Source: Diphasiastrum complanatum (lineage: Eukaryota; Streptophyta; Lycopodiopsida; Lycopodiales; Lycopodiaceae). From it: 64,000 nt of DNA. Below, piece by piece: positions 1 to 12,292 of this stretch (positions are counted from its first letter, which is position 1; each line of letters begins with the position of its first letter). Where the stretch lies: contig CM055102.1 in the NCBI GenBank assembly GCA_029204225.1, positions 25,017,390 through 25,081,389 of the forward strand. Direction: 5' to 3'. The notes under the pieces were generated by a model that made no database searches, was not told where the DNA came from, and worked only from the letters and a program-made list of their open reading frames with translations. The translations under genes were made by a program, and so were the position numbers.

Positions 1-818
1 CTGCATTCATATAGCGTGTAATCTTTGTTCAAGACTTTAATTTCTAATGTATTGGTACTTTATCTCAATATGCTTGCTCCTGGAATGGAATCTATGCTGA
101 AGTGACAATGCAATCATAAACTGATTGTCACTAAATAGAGTAGTTGGAATATTTTGAGCAAGTACTATGTTAGATAATGAAAGTCTTGATCAGATTGTGC
201 TTTCTTGGGAGCATGGGTAGTAGCTATATATTTTGATTCAGTGGAAGACATTTATAAAAAGGTTTGATTTTGGCTATTATTTTATTCCACAACAATGTCT
301 CCAAGTAGCAAAGTATTGAATAATAAAGCATACAAATGAATAAAAAAAAGAGAGAATAAGATGTTTATTATCAAATATAGTCATGATAGTGATTAAACAT
401 TCAAAAAATAATCCTTTCATACAATCAGCACACATGCTCTAGTGTATGAGAGGCCATTTGGTTTTGAAGGCAAACCTACGACACTTGGTATAGGTTTTCT
501 CGTTGGCCCTCTTGTCACAGCCGGCAGGAAAACCTACTTTTATCCATAGACAAAAACCTATAGTTTTGATTGTAATCCTAATGTAGTATTTAAAACTTTG
601 TAGAATTATGCTAAATATTGAAAAGCATCTTGAGCCTACAGAATTTCACAAGATCTTGATGTGGGTATTAAGCAATTTCTGACATTGGAAATGTTTGGCA
701 AGTTGAGTGCTAATACAATGCTTGTTTCTACTTTTGTTTTGCATATGATTGAAGCCATACAATTTGATTTGTATAGCATACACAATTTGGATTCATCTCT
801 GTGTTTGAGTGATCAAGA
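1..818. other. AT-rich sequence without a recognised gene
   Basis: No coding signal, RNA gene or element boundary was found. A 67-codon open frame at 661-864 has no recognisable motif and overlaps the end of the antisense Copia remnant, so it is not treated as a gene. Confidence 0.5.
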
Positions 819-819
819 T

Positions 820-1600
820 CAAGAAGGTAATGAAGCAATTGCCAAGAAGCAATTGCCAAAGTGACAATCCTTGGTAACGAGCATTGAAATTTCAAGTTTT
901 GAGGAGTGCATTATCTTGATGTGCAAACTCCAAAGATTGTACAATCTTTGTGATTGTAAAAAGATCCCAAAATAATCACTTTTCACACCAAGGATATGGG
1001 GGGGGGGGGGGGGGGGGGTTAGAAAATCAATAATTATACTTACTAATAATAGATTCGTAGAGAGATTAGGTACATACAAAACTTTTGATAGTAGTTTGAT
1101 TTGATCATGTTGGAACTTCAATCTTACAATGCCTTCACCTTCAATAGTGTGTGTGCTATCGTCGCTAAGATGAACGAATTTCTTTGTACTGGTCATATCT
1201 TGAGTAGCTCCCGAATCCAAAAACCAAGAATTGTCAACTTTCACCTTTTGATCTTTGATCATAAACGCTCCTTCATCCATGTCGATTGTAGGAGATTGAG
1301 ATGATACTACGACTACATTCGCCTGTTGATCTGGTCACTTATTGGCATTCTTTGCTTATAGAATCCTACAATCTTGGATCTCACGATTAGTGTGTCTACA
1401 ATATGTATAGAACATCTTCTTATTTGACTATGAATTTCATAATTGTTTTTGAATTTGTGTCGGCTTCTGATTCGATGCGGAGTCCAGAGAGATTTTCTTG
1501 TCGCTTAGAACCTTTATTGACATATAGAGTGTGAGATGATGAAGTCAAAGAAGTGTTGTGACTTATTCAATTATCTTTCTGCAACAACATTGTGATAACT
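820..1600 (-). pseudogene. Copia gag-protease remnant
   Basis: Minus-strand remains of the gag end and the aspartic protease of a Ty1/Copia polyprotein. Reading down from 1600 there is a short piece resembling the end of the gag UBN2 region (VITMLLQ), several stops, a nucleocapsid zinc-knuckle relic near 1370-1425 (YCRHTNREIQDC), then an open stretch at 1280-819 with the protease signature WFLDSGATQ. After the protease a run of prolines is encoded by the poly-C complement of a G tract, so the microsatellite expanded inside the old coding sequence. The first Cys of the knuckle is Tyr. Stops and lost similarity at both ends make it non-functional. It matches the remnants at 1.67-2.36 kb and 59.6-60.6 kb in motif wording, so the three are probably one family (inference). 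Confidence 0.8.
998..1018 (+). repeat. Poly-G tract, 21 bp
   Basis: An uninterrupted run of 21 G on the plus strand inside the minus-strand Copia protease remnant. Two further runs of at least 16 G occur in the window (41861 and 43026). Confidence 0.95.
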
Positions 1601-1671
1601 CTAAGCCATCTTAATACTTTCAAAAATCATATAGAGCAACAGGATCAAACATTGAGGATTTATATGTAGTA

Positions 1672-2355
1672 ATGACTCTTTTATCGAGTCTCTCTGAAGC
1701 CTATGAAACTTGGGTCATGGCCATTTCGACCCAGCAGCAAGTTACTCTATCAAGAGTCATTTCAATGCTGCTACAAGAGGAGATCAGAAGAAATACCTCC
1801 TCCACAGGCTCAGGATCTGATCCTTATGCTCTTTACACAAAGAAAAATCAGAATTTCAAGTCAAAGAAATCCACAAAATCTGATTATTCAGGAAAAAGGA
1901 GCAACATGCAGCTAGGATCAAACTTTGGCTCTGGGTCAAATTATAACTTAGGATCGAATTCTTGCTCAGAGTCATATTTGAATTTTCATTCATCATCCCA
2001 GCCAATGCATAAACTCTTCTACAAATACTGTAAAAAGACTGGTCATGTCATTAAGGATTGCAGAACACGCAAGTAAAACAATAAAAAGAAGAAGTAGTTC
2101 TAACAACAAGCAAATACTTCCTCAACTAGTAACTTGATCCAGCATGAAGAGGCGGATGAAGCTGACTTTATAACCAAGGTCAGAAATTTTCAAGATATCG
2201 ATTCTCGGTACCTGGACTCTGGAGCAACTCAGCACAAGACCCATCATCGGGACTGCTTCCAAAGCTACAAGTCTGATAAGAGCTTTCTACAATTTGCCCA
2301 CATGATTTTGCAGATCATCTTCATTCTTTTGCGCAGCTTGGAAATCGGCTGTTGA
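1672..2355 (+). pseudogene. Copia gag-protease remnant (plus strand)
   Basis: Fragment of a Copia polyprotein: the C-terminal half of the gag UBN2 domain (TLLSSLSEAYETW, VISMLLQEEIRR), a Ser/Lys/Asn-rich linker, a zinc-knuckle relic ending at about 2070 (YCKKTGHVIKDC), then after a stop at 2074 the protease start with the active-site motif YLDSGATQH near 2210. In the knuckle the first Cys is Tyr, which should abolish zinc binding. The N-terminal gag half, integrase, reverse transcriptase and LTRs are missing. It begins within about 70 bp of the opposite-strand remnant ending near 1600, so the two copies sit head to head. The fragment ends abruptly near 2340. Confidence 0.85.
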
Positions 2356-3437
2356 TTTCTGCTCATGTTGCTTAGATATTTGTAGCTCTCTATTGAATTG
2401 AGTCAACTACTAGCCCATTAAAGTGTTCTCAAAAACCACATCTCTTATATTCTTTTTTCTATGCTAGCTACCATATCAATAAACCTAGTAAAAGAATCTA
2501 AGTCAATTTGTCGGTTGTATCGAATGTGAAAAAGTTCCGAGCCTTAAACTTAGTGATAGGCCGTAGTATCTATTGGAAGCGAGATCTGATTTTATCATCA
2601 AACTCTATCTAGAATGTCGATGCTATCATTCACTGATGACTTCAATTGACAGTTTGAGCAATGCTTCAACAATTCATAGATCTAAATGTGGGAACTGATT
2701 TTTTGGATTAGTAGAATAGACCTTTGTTGAAATCCTGGTCGATTAACTATGATGGAAACAATAGAACATACGACAATAAAAAATTACACTAGCGACAGAG
2801 CATTAATGTTTATTCTTAGACAGCGAGCAATGTTTAGTTCATTAGCAATTGAATCTTGTACGACAAAAAGAATTGAACTGATCAAAGAGCACGATAAAAT
2901 CAATTCATCTACTGTGTACGACAGAATCATTGAAGAGTCAGAGTTACATACACTCTTAACGATAGAACAAAGTAAGTCGCAAACTCTCGATGATACATTA
3001 TAATAAAAATAAGATGCATATAGGAACAAGTTTGAGTTCGACACACACTTAAAACAAGAGGGTGTGACGTTCTATAGTAAAAGCTTATCCAACCTAATCT
3101 AATCAAATGTTGACTATGTATAAGTTGTTGAGTTGGTACTCTGCCATGTCATTCTAAACTAATTACATGATTACACATGTAAAGTCACAACTTAGAAAGA
3201 GTCACGAATGCTTCAACTAAATTATGGAATATTCGAGATTCAGTCTTATCCATTTATTAAGACAATGTCGCGTCATATGTTCTTCCATTAAAGTATATTT
3301 CTTTGTAGGGTCTTCGATGTAAGGCCTTCGACGTGCATTTTTTTATATAGTGGTTTTTTAGGCTTCTTATGTATTTGAATTCGATTAAGTAAAGTCGAAT
3401 ATATTTTTCTGTTCATCTTTAGGACTTTACTAAGGTA
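2356..3437. other. No recognised gene; one orphan open frame
   Basis: AT-rich sequence. An 84-codon plus-strand frame at 2749-3003 has no motif I recognise and no supporting context. Some minus-strand reading at 2440-2640 is loosely gag-like but has too many stops to call. Confidence 0.4.
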
Positions 3438-3450
3438 TCACAATACTCGC

Positions 3451-3693
3451 TTAAAGATTGGCATGTGGGTCTTCTTCTTCAAAGGTATCCTCTTCTTCAA
3501 ACCCTTTTGGCATAGTTGCATCAAAGATCTTTGGAGAACGGGTACCAGGAGGAATGGAGAGTGTGTCCAGAACTTGAAAATTGGCTTTGAAAATGCCAGT
3601 GTATCCTGTTGGGCTTGCATCTGTTGTTTCTTGTAATCGGTGAACTAATCGAATCCTATGCTTTCTTTTCTGGTCAATATTTATTTTGTGCAA
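3451..3693 (-). other. Unidentified 80-codon open frame
   Basis: An open minus-strand frame starting at ATG 3693. The C-terminal part has an ordered, protein-like composition (TGYTGIFKANFQVLD, SIPPGTRSP) followed by an acidic end (FEEEDTFEEED). A second frame overlaps at 3438-3620. I do not recognise the family. It could be a relic exon of a host gene or part of a retroelement; there is no flanking exon or element boundary to decide. Treat as a weak coding candidate. Confidence 0.25.
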
Positions 3694-6600
3694 AAAATAT
3701 CAACTTGATAATTTTAAATTGTCCTTTTGCACATTGAATAGATATTGCATTTTTTTTCCCTAGCTATTCGATATCTACTTCATGGGCAAAACAACAATCT
3801 GACACCTTTGAATTGTACTTTTGTGAGCCAATAAATATTGCACTTTTTTTTGTTGTTGTTTAATATTCATTCTACATGTATATATGTTTAATGCCTTCCA
3901 ATTAATGTATTGCACACAAAATAAATATTGTGCCATCAGTTACCAATACCCGTTCAGATGCCATTTTGGGTAATTTAAATTTGATTTATTTTTTGCTTGC
4001 AAATGATATGCAATTAGTTGTAAAACTTTTAGCTTCTCCATATTTGACATACATTGACTCATCTTAGATTTAAGTCCCAATATGATTTTATTGTGTCGTA
4101 TAATAAACAAATAATTTAGTATTTAAAAAGATGCGTTTTCTTCTTTATTTATACATCTTCATCAGTTTCTCCAAAAGATAGAATTTTTTAGTCATGTGAA
4201 ACTGCTTCTAATACAATAGAATATTTTTCATGTGAAAAGGATGAACTAAGTATAAACTTTCTGAATTTTTGTTCACCATGGTTTGTAAGTCGATAAAATA
4301 CTTTTCTTGCTTGTCATTGTGACATTTTCATATACTCAATAACCTCTTTAAGATCAAGAAATTGGATCTTATACTAAATAAGCCTTTATAAGATCAAAAA
4401 GATTATTATTGTTAACATTCTATTTGAGCTCACCACATTTAGTTTTATATAAAATTCATATATATGTAAAGGTTGGCCTACCACTTTAACAATCCCTTGT
4501 TTTGAATAATTTCTTGCTGCTTTTACGAAATAGATGGGAAAAATAAGTCTTTATAATTTTAACTTAAGTGAATGCTTCTTATACAATTTAAAAATGTGCT
4601 ACATATGCATCTTTTATAATTCCAAAATGATCACATGTTTATTGTACCATGTTTGCATCCATAAATGTTTGAACCTTATTCAAAATACTCTCAACAATTT
4701 TACTTTGTTTTTTCTTCATTGAGCACTTTTCAATAATGCTTTTGAAATTTTTTGGGATGAATAGAACCAAGATATTTTCCAATGTATCATTGATTTTCAG
4801 AGTAATTATTTGCTACCAAACATGTCTAGAAGATAGATTGTTAATCCAAAAGTCACTTATAAAATGTTGATTCCACAAGAAATCCATTAGATGTAACATC
4901 CCAAAGAGCAAAAAAAAAAGATCATTAGTATTTTGTGCATAATATTGCATTTGTATTTTGGTATGATACATTCACCTATTGTAATTGTTGAGCACACTAT
5001 AATTCTTGATCATATAGACCAAATTGTTGCAACCTTTGGTAGTATCCAAGTAAAATAATATTTCCATCAAATATGAATCTAAATGAGCTAACTGAAAAAT
5101 TTAAAATTAGGACTGAATCTAGTATTTGAGTCTTTGGGATTAATGAATTTATCTACTCATAAATCGACTTGCCTATGATTATTATTTCTCAAATCTTTGA
5201 TAACAACATCACCATATTGTATTGCTTTGCTATTTTTTCTTTCAAAGTGTGGTACATTTTTTAAAACATGTAACATAAAGATGAAACTTCTTCATTAGTT
5301 TGAATTTGATATCGCTAATAAGATGATATCTTCACGAACAAACAAATTTTAGAAGAGCTCTTAATTTCTCCAGTTCAATATTTAATAATAAGATTTCAAG
5401 ATTCATTTGAGTTTTTCACACTCAATATTTGTTAGCGTGCTCTCACATAGACATCGTTAAATTGATTAGTTAACATGCTTAAGCAACTGATGTCTCCAAT
5501 TAATCATACTAATTAGAGGACAAGCAAAATCGGAAACTCAAAAAATGATCTAAAGTTGTCAGTGTTCCTTTCTCTATGCAATCTTTCTCTAAAGTCAAAC
5601 TTCTCAAAGGGCCCAAATTTTTTCTAATGGTTGTGTACTTGTTGGATTTCTTTCTCTATCTCACTACTCTGAATGGGCTCTAAGGGCTCTAGTCTAGAGT
5701 GATGGCTAGGAGTGAGGTGTAAGATGGATGTTTTAGGATTCTCAACCCATTTTTAAGTTCATTCTAGAGTATAGGGTTGCTATGGGACATGGCTCCTACG
5801 GGTACTCCCACTTTGGACACTAGAAAATCTTGCAGTTATATCTTTCCTTCTACTACCAATCATGTGGCCTTATTTACTTGAAGTTCATCTTGGTATTGCC
5901 TAGAAATTTCTAATATGACATTCTTTGGCACTGAATCCAAAATCAAAATAATAAAATATGTCATCAATTGTATAAAGACTAGATTTTATAGCTATATCAA
6001 GATCAAATAAATCTTCAAATTTTTATTCTTTTCAAATTGATTGATCATTTAGTAATTGAAACTATGATGGATGATCATTTAAATCAAACAAGGTGGATGC
6101 TTGATGGAGTGACGTCAGATCATCAAGATAACCAATGCAGTCATTTTGATGATTTAGATGATCATGTCTAGTAACGATCTGACCAATGTAAAATTGAATA
6201 GAAATCACGGTTAGATATGTCATCTTATATCACTACATCTAGCGTCCACAATATAATTCACAGGTGAAATACAAAGATTGCACTCGAATCCTAGAAATGG
6301 AAAAGACAGTTTAAAAAAATAGAGGAAAAAAAAAAAGACAAAAGAATGATGAACAAAAGTCAAAAAAGTCATTAGATCATAAACAGAGAAAGGAAAGTAC
6401 TTTCAAGAATTAATTTTGATAGAAAATGACTTAAAAAATCATTTTTTTAGCTAGAGATCTTGAACAAACAATCATATGAACCTTCGTCGAGTTGCCAGAT
6501 CAAACATCTAGTTTAGATTCACCTATATTGAGGTGGGCAAAGGTTGGTTTACATATAAAGTACATGTTTTAAAGTCAGACAAGAATTCAGAAGCTTATTA

Positions 6601-7379
6601 CTTTTGGAACCTTCGTCACGAGCATGTTATCCTCATTATGAACCTTCGCCGACCTGACATATATGTTGAAATGGGTAACACGAACGGAGGAAGAGAGAAG
6701 GAAATAGTTGCGAAACAACTCTCCCATTCTTATGGACTGCTACTAGCAAACAACAGTCTAAAATGATTGTAGTTGCAAAAATAGACTCACAACTCAAGCG
6801 TTCTCATTTACAAGATCTTAAAAATTAATTCATACTCAAACGGATGAATGAGTACAATCCGCCAAAGAGATTAGATATGGTGTGTGATATTACGGCAAAT
6901 GGATTTTAATAAGAAGTTCAGATTAGAATATCAAAGTGATAAAGCAGTATGATAATGCAAATTTCTCAAGCGTCAAAGACAGCCATCGTTTGATCAGATA
7001 CTAAGTCGTTAGCATCTGTGATCTGATTAGAGTGAGTGAACAAGCATGAACAAGCAGTAAGAGGGTAATCAAATCACAACATCATATATCTACATTAAAC
7101 ACAGATGATAGAAAGTGTTACTTCTATATTACAATGAAAGCTTGAACAACACTGAATGCGTTACAACCAAAAATGGAGACATAACTTGCATGCTCGATAT
7201 CATTCGCTCTGTTGGCGGAGCACCATGGAGAATCTGTGATGAAGATGTATTTATACATCACATCCTTGTATCTAATTACAATAAACTCGCGATCGCTGAC
7301 GTAGACGAGAATGTCACATATCTTCTCTCACTTTGCATATTTCGGGAAGTAGCTGGAGACGTTTCTCGGGAGGGGACTC
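3694..7379. other. Long AT-rich tract without genes
   Basis: Roughly 3.7 kb with only short open frames (62 codons at 4534, 77 at 6533), none with a recognisable motif. No LTR ends, primer-binding site or tRNA-like structure was seen. Probably old, decayed repeat sequence. Confidence 0.4.
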
Positions 7380-7617
7380 ATTCAAAAATTGGAGGGAACC
7401 AATTTAAATTTTGGTGGGAACACTTTTTATTTACTAACTTGACTATTAGGCCTTGTGACATTAAAAGTCCCGCAAAAAGACCTAAAGTCCTTTTATTAAC
7501 TTCTAACTAATCAATTAACTATGTGATCATCGAGTTGGACTTACACACGCAAGGTGCCAAAGCCCTCTCACTTATTAACTATGGTTAGGATTGTCTCGAT
7601 ATATGCAAACCCTCCAA
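7380..7617 (-). repeat. Dispersed LTR-like repeat, copy A
   Basis: About 240 bp closely related to 44550-44805 in the same orientation. Shared blocks include ATTAAAAGTCC, CCTAAAGTCCTT, AACTATGTGATCATCG, GGACTTACACAC and GCAAACCCTCCAATAG. Read on the minus strand the shared part begins ACTATTGGAGGGTTTGC. A TATA-like TATAAATAC lies about 370 bp downstream on the minus strand (near 7250). The two copies therefore look like LTR sequence of one family. The start of the repeat is sharp at 7617; the other end is uncertain. Confidence 0.65.
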
Positions 7618-7679
7618 TAGTTTCAAGGGATCAACACATTCATCATCCAACATGGTTATCAACCAAGCACTACCGATTC

Positions 7680-8014
7680 TAATGTTTATTTCAAGTTAGT
7701 GCAACAATCCTTCATTACCATCACCTTGTATGTCAATAAGCCAATTCATGGCCAATCTTGGCATCATCCATTGAAAGGCTCTCATAAGAGTCATTAGATA
7801 CATTCGAGCTACAACGGACCTGTGCATCTGCTATGGGAAAGTCGACAACAACAATCTTCATCGGCTTAGTAAATATTCAGATGCGAGATGGGGAGGAGAT
7901 GTAGATACTCGTAAATCCACATCTGGATTTATATTCTTCTTCAATGACAATCCTATTTCTTGGAACAGTCGTAAGCAAACAAGCAAGCATACACACAAAC
8001 ATGGAAGCGAAAAA
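7680..8014 (+). pseudogene. Copia RNase H remnant
   Basis: A stretch of Copia polyprotein covering the end of reverse transcriptase and the RNase H domain. The frame from about 7776 reads IRVIRYIRATTDLCI, then the RNase H core YSDARWGGDVDTRKSTSGF and NPISWNSRKQT (7873-7978). This corresponds to the usual YSDADWAGD, TSGY and ISWxSKKQ blocks. No start, no upstream domains and no 3' LTR follow; similarity stops near 7980 just before a poly-A tract. It sits directly beside the 5' end of a minus-strand Gypsy LTR, so two unrelated elements are broken against each other here. Confidence 0.85.
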
Positions 8015-8068
8015 AAAAAAAAAAAAAACGAAAGGAAAGGAAAGCTAGGTAGAAAAAAATCGTAAAAA

Positions 8069-8083
8069 GCGGCAACGGCGCCA
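8069..8083 (-). other. Gypsy-type primer-binding site
   Basis: On the minus strand, one base beyond the LTR end, the sequence reads TGGCGCCGTTGCCGC. TGGCGCCGTTGCC is a familiar primer-binding site of plant Ty3/Gypsy (Athila/Tat-like) elements. It fixes the orientation of the neighbouring LTR as minus. Confidence 0.8.
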
Positions 8084-8084
8084 A

Positions 8085-8765
8085 TGTTGGAAGTATTTCT
8101 AGTTTGTAGTATGGTGGCTAGATCTACTCATGGATGTAGTATAGTGTTAGAGAGGATCGTGCACTTTTTAGGAATCTACCAAAAGCTTTCAAATGAAAAA
8201 TAAACAAACAAGGACGAGAGCACCAAGGCTTTCCCAACTGGTGCTCGTAACAAAAATAAAAACTAACTTGACTAAGGCTTACCCGACTAGCCAAGATTAA
8301 CAAAAACTAGATCCTATTTTAAAACCCAGATGGAAATAATAAATTGCGGCTAAACTAAGCATAAAGCAATTAAAAACATGCCACAATAAAAACCAATGAA
8401 AGGAGGCAAGAGGAGGCCCGAGCACCAATTTAGCATAATCTCAAAGTGTTGTGTATATTACAAATACCTCTCCTTTTATAGCGAGGAGGGTCTTCCATAA
8501 GTTTCCACTAACTTATGGTATTAGTTTAAAACTAGCCATTCTAGAACTTCTAACTTAGGACTTAGAACTTTAAAAGTTTCTAACTTTGAAACTTAAGATA
8601 ACTTAAGACAAATATTTCTAGGCTTAAGTTTCTTAAGTCTAAGTTCTAATCCTAAGTTTAGGTTATTTTATTATTTAAGCTTCTACTCATGGACTTACAA
8701 AACACATGCCACGGAGTTTTATTTCTCTTTTTATTTTTTTCACTATGTTTGCACAGTTGCTAACA
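8085..8765 (-). repeat. Gypsy 5' LTR (or near-solo LTR), minus strand
   Basis: 681 bp that on the minus strand begins TGTTAGCAAC and ends CTTCCAACA, the canonical TG...CA ends with short inverted repeats, immediately followed by a primer-binding site. A TATA box CTATAAAAGGA lies at 8481-8471. The internal region is missing: about 50 bp past the primer-binding site the sequence becomes a Copia RNase H fragment in the opposite sense. No second LTR was recognised in the window. Confidence 0.75.
8471..8481 (-). promoter_or_regulatory. LTR TATA box
   Basis: CTATAAAAGGA on the minus strand about 285 bp into the LTR, followed by a GC-poor leader; the expected promoter of the Gypsy LTR at 8085-8765. 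Confidence 0.6.
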
Positions 8766-11450
8766 ATACCAGAACCGGGTGGGTGTCATCCTTCAAGTTT
8801 TAAGTTCAAGGGAATTGGGTGAGTGTCGTCCGTTAAGTCTGTAAGCTGGCTTTTCCTCCCATTTCAGTCACTAAAACTAAATTTATTGTAAACGCTTATA
8901 AATTTTTTGTTGTAGCTTGGATTGAGACGATGTAACAAGAAAAATCAGTAAAATTTCATATTGTTTTCAACTGTGCACTGTAAATATAAAATTGATTTCA
9001 ATGTTGACTTAGGAAATTCGTTTTTTTATTATTTGGGTTTGCTTGAGAAATTGAAAACAGAATGATGATGTGTGTGACCTTGGCAGTCAACCAAAGATGA
9101 TAGGCTCGTAACTTTGGCACACTAAAATATTTGGCAAATCATTGAACATTTAGTTTAAATCTTTAAGATTCTTCGATTTAAAACAGTGGCTAATTTGGTT
9201 GGGTTGAGTCCAAAGAAGATGACAAGGCTAATCCCATATTTGTGGTTATCACGAGTCGGTACTTTAAATTTTGTCCCAACATTAACATTGGCCTATAATT
9301 TTATATTCCCTTTGACGCGGGTCCATAACAAAGGGTCACTTCATTCCAATAGGACATTGACACATGGTACCCAAATGATCTAAAGCTCCAGAGCAACACT
9401 CCATCCCATAAGCTAAGACTGTCACCTCAGGTAACATGTTATGTGCCCTTATGCGTACGTAACATTATGCCTATCTACGTGTTCGTAACTTGATGTACAT
9501 TGTGAATTTTCTTGTACACAATTAATTTGATTGAGGATTTATGTCACGTGTGCAACTTATATAGAGGTTTATATTATAACTTACATTGTGATCTCATCAT
9601 ATGTAGGTTGCATCAAGTATTTTCAAAAGTGAAATATTGTCAAAAGCCTTTTTACCTTTTAAAAAAAACACAAAATTCATCATTGCAAACCAAGTGGGCC
9701 TTTCAAGAATCCTTTAAACATATTGTATGATCCTATGAAGTATTATTCTATTTAGTACCCTTTGGGAACTTTCAAAGTGAAAAACTAGATACAATGATAA
9801 CGCAAGATATTAGAGGCGTGTGCATTTTTGTGATTGAAATGACCAATTTACAATGGCCTAATTAGCACATTATTGAGTCCACATAGAACTAAGCTTAAAC
9901 TAGAAGACTATGGACAACACACAATTAGTCTACTAGATGATCCAAAAGGGCCAGATAGGTGGCCCCCAAGGGCAAGCAAAGAGTAGAATCAATCCCAATG
10001 GACATGCAATAGTATCAAAGGGTGGTCTTCCAAAATTCTTCCAGGCAACAATCACTTCAAAAAGGTGGCCTAAACACTTTTTTCAAGTGCCAATGGGCTT
10101 GAAGGGTAGCCTTCAATTTTCAAACAACCATTAACAAGCCCAAAGGGGTAGCCTTAAAATCTTGTCCAATGGGACCCCACAAGGTTGCAAGGAATTCTCA
10201 CTTGTGCAAACTCAAACCTAGGTGTGCAAAGCCACAAGCCAAAGTTCTTATGTGCCATTTTATTAAACCTTGGATATAATAAAGTTTGGTATCTCCAAGT
10301 GTGGGAGCCATTTATGTGACTTTCTTTCTTTGAACAATTTAGTGAATTAACACATGTTTGGTGTGGTGGTGTGGCAACCGAGTTGGTGGGCTAGTGCAAC
10401 TGCCTTAGATTCCCTACCCATGGGTAGCCTACTAAAAATAAAATTATTAGTTCTATATTTAGTAGATTGAGTCATGTTTATTAGTTTCGATATTTGTGAG
10501 CACAAATTCTAGTACCATTGAGAATTAATTCTTGAAGATATCCAAGAACCGTAATATGGTGAGCACACATGAGATACCTTTGCATGACTAAGCACCAACT
10601 ACTTGACTTACTATTTATGTAAGCTTTTGAGGAACATGAGATTTTGACAACCATAAGCAAAAACCATCGTCTATAAGATATCTTTCTTATTCTAATGCTT
10701 TCAAGCTCAGCTATCCTTTTGAAGAGACCAACATAAATTGTCTAACAATTTAACTAAAAAAGCATCAAGTTTTGATGCCTACTTCATTATTGCACATGCT
10801 ACTACATTAAAAAATTGTTATTATGATGTATATTTCAAATCAACTTTTAAAACATGTATTGTTTCATTAAATATTGGATTAGCCCTTTAGGAACATGTTT
10901 ATTTGCTTGCTTATCATTACTTAAACTTTTACTGAATATCAAATTGTGGCACATTTGTCTAAGTAGTTACTAAAAAGATGTATTATAAAATGTTCTTCTT
11001 GATTGATTTAATAGCTACCTTGACACGTATTGAACTCAACTATGATGGTTAACATAGGGATTTTGAAGCCTTATAGTTGACTTCATTTATGGTCTTCTGC
11101 ATGATTGCAAATGGAACATTATGGTGATGCTTGTCTTATTGGTAGCATGAATTTCAAGGTAAAATTTAGTTCTTGAGTGATTCAAAAGTATCCTTCACAC
11201 CAATGGATTTAATTGTGATGCTATATATAGGGACTTTGGTGTCTTATATTTGACTTGTCAACTATATTTTGCATGATTACAAGTGGAACATTATGGCAAC
11301 ATGTCTTATTAGTAGCATGAGTTTCAATCATTCCAAATATGTAGCAAATATTGTATAGTTGAGCCTACTTTGGTTATTATCTCAATGCCTTACGTGTATC
11401 AAGCATATATCATATGGTGCATTGTATTCAGTATTTATGTCTTGAATCTT
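8766..11450. other. Intergenic tract with an imperfect 105-bp duplication
   Basis: No gene recognised. Two imperfect direct repeats of about 105 bp occur at 11050-11158 and 11225-11330, sharing TAGGGA, TGCATGATTRCAA, TGGAACATTATGG and TAGCATGA blocks. Open frames at 9186, 9512 and 9937 are short and featureless. Confidence 0.45.
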
Positions 11451-11455
11451 CAACT
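11451..11455 (+). repeat. Target-site duplication, left (CAACT)
   Basis: CAACT directly before the 5' LTR, repeated exactly at 16533-16537 after the 3' LTR. Five bp is the usual Copia integrase duplication. Confidence 0.9.
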
Positions 11456-12280
11456 TGTGAGAAATTGGCAAAAATCTAGCTTGTTATTTTTTAGGATAGA
11501 AGTTTGTAAGTGAATCTCACATGTGTGGAGGATGTTCCCACATGTGGAGAATTGTAAAGTAAATTAAAATGTTTGATATAGGGGTCTCATAGAATTTCAT
11601 AGTCAAGCATTTAGGTGTAGGATGTTGATAGGGTCAAATTTGGCATAGATGGCAAATTATCCATTTCCACTTGTAATGCCACTATTGGGCCAAAATAGAG
11701 TAGGAGGCCAAACTTGTTCCAATTAGGGTGTAGACAAGTGTAATGATTTTGTTTGATGAAGTTTAAGAGGTCCAATAGGTTTTAGAGGTGGAACCATGTG
11801 TGGTCCAATAGGAATTTGAGGTGTGCTTGAATATAGTCCAATAGAATTTAGAGGTGCATGGATCAATGGACCAATAGGATTAAGAGGTGGCAAAGTGTGA
11901 TCCAATCATAGTTAAGCATAGTGGTAGTTCATGAATCTACTAGTATCATTGTACTCCTCATTTTGGATCCAATTGATTTTGAGATTGAGTGGATTTTGAG
12001 TGTCATTGAATTTCTAGCTTTCTCTCTCTACCCGAGAGCTCATGATGGTTTTCTCTCTCTACCCGAGGAGAGCAGCTTCTTTTTACTTGGAATACTTTTG
12101 GAACACTTCCCACATGTGTGAGTGAGAGTTGGAAGTGATTGAATGCATGTAGTAGTGTGTTTTTGCCATAGGATCTAAGATTGATCTTGAATCTCAATCT
12201 AGTCTTGATCTTGGTGCATCTACACACCTTAGGAGATCACAAGTACATGTTGTGGACAATCCACACGTGTGAATTCAACA
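11456..12280 (+). repeat. 5' LTR of the 11.5-16.5 kb Copia element
   Basis: Begins TGTGAGAAATTGG and ends GAATTCAACA, directly followed by the primer-binding site. It carries a 31-bp extra segment near 12024-12055, a partial duplication of the CTCTCTCTACCCGAG stretch, which the 3' LTR lacks. Confidence 0.95.
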
Positions 12281-12292
12281 TGGTATCAGAGC
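12281..12292 (+). other. Primer-binding site (tRNA-Met)
   Basis: TGGTATCAGAGC, complementary to the 3' end of plant initiator tRNA-Met, abutting the 5' LTR without a spacer. Confidence 0.95.

Noticed and set aside
8085-8765. 3' LTR of the plus-strand Copia RNase H at 7.7-8.0 kb
   Set aside because: No polypurine tract before it; the TGGCGCCGTTGCC primer site on the minus strand shows it is a Gypsy 5' LTR in the opposite orientation.
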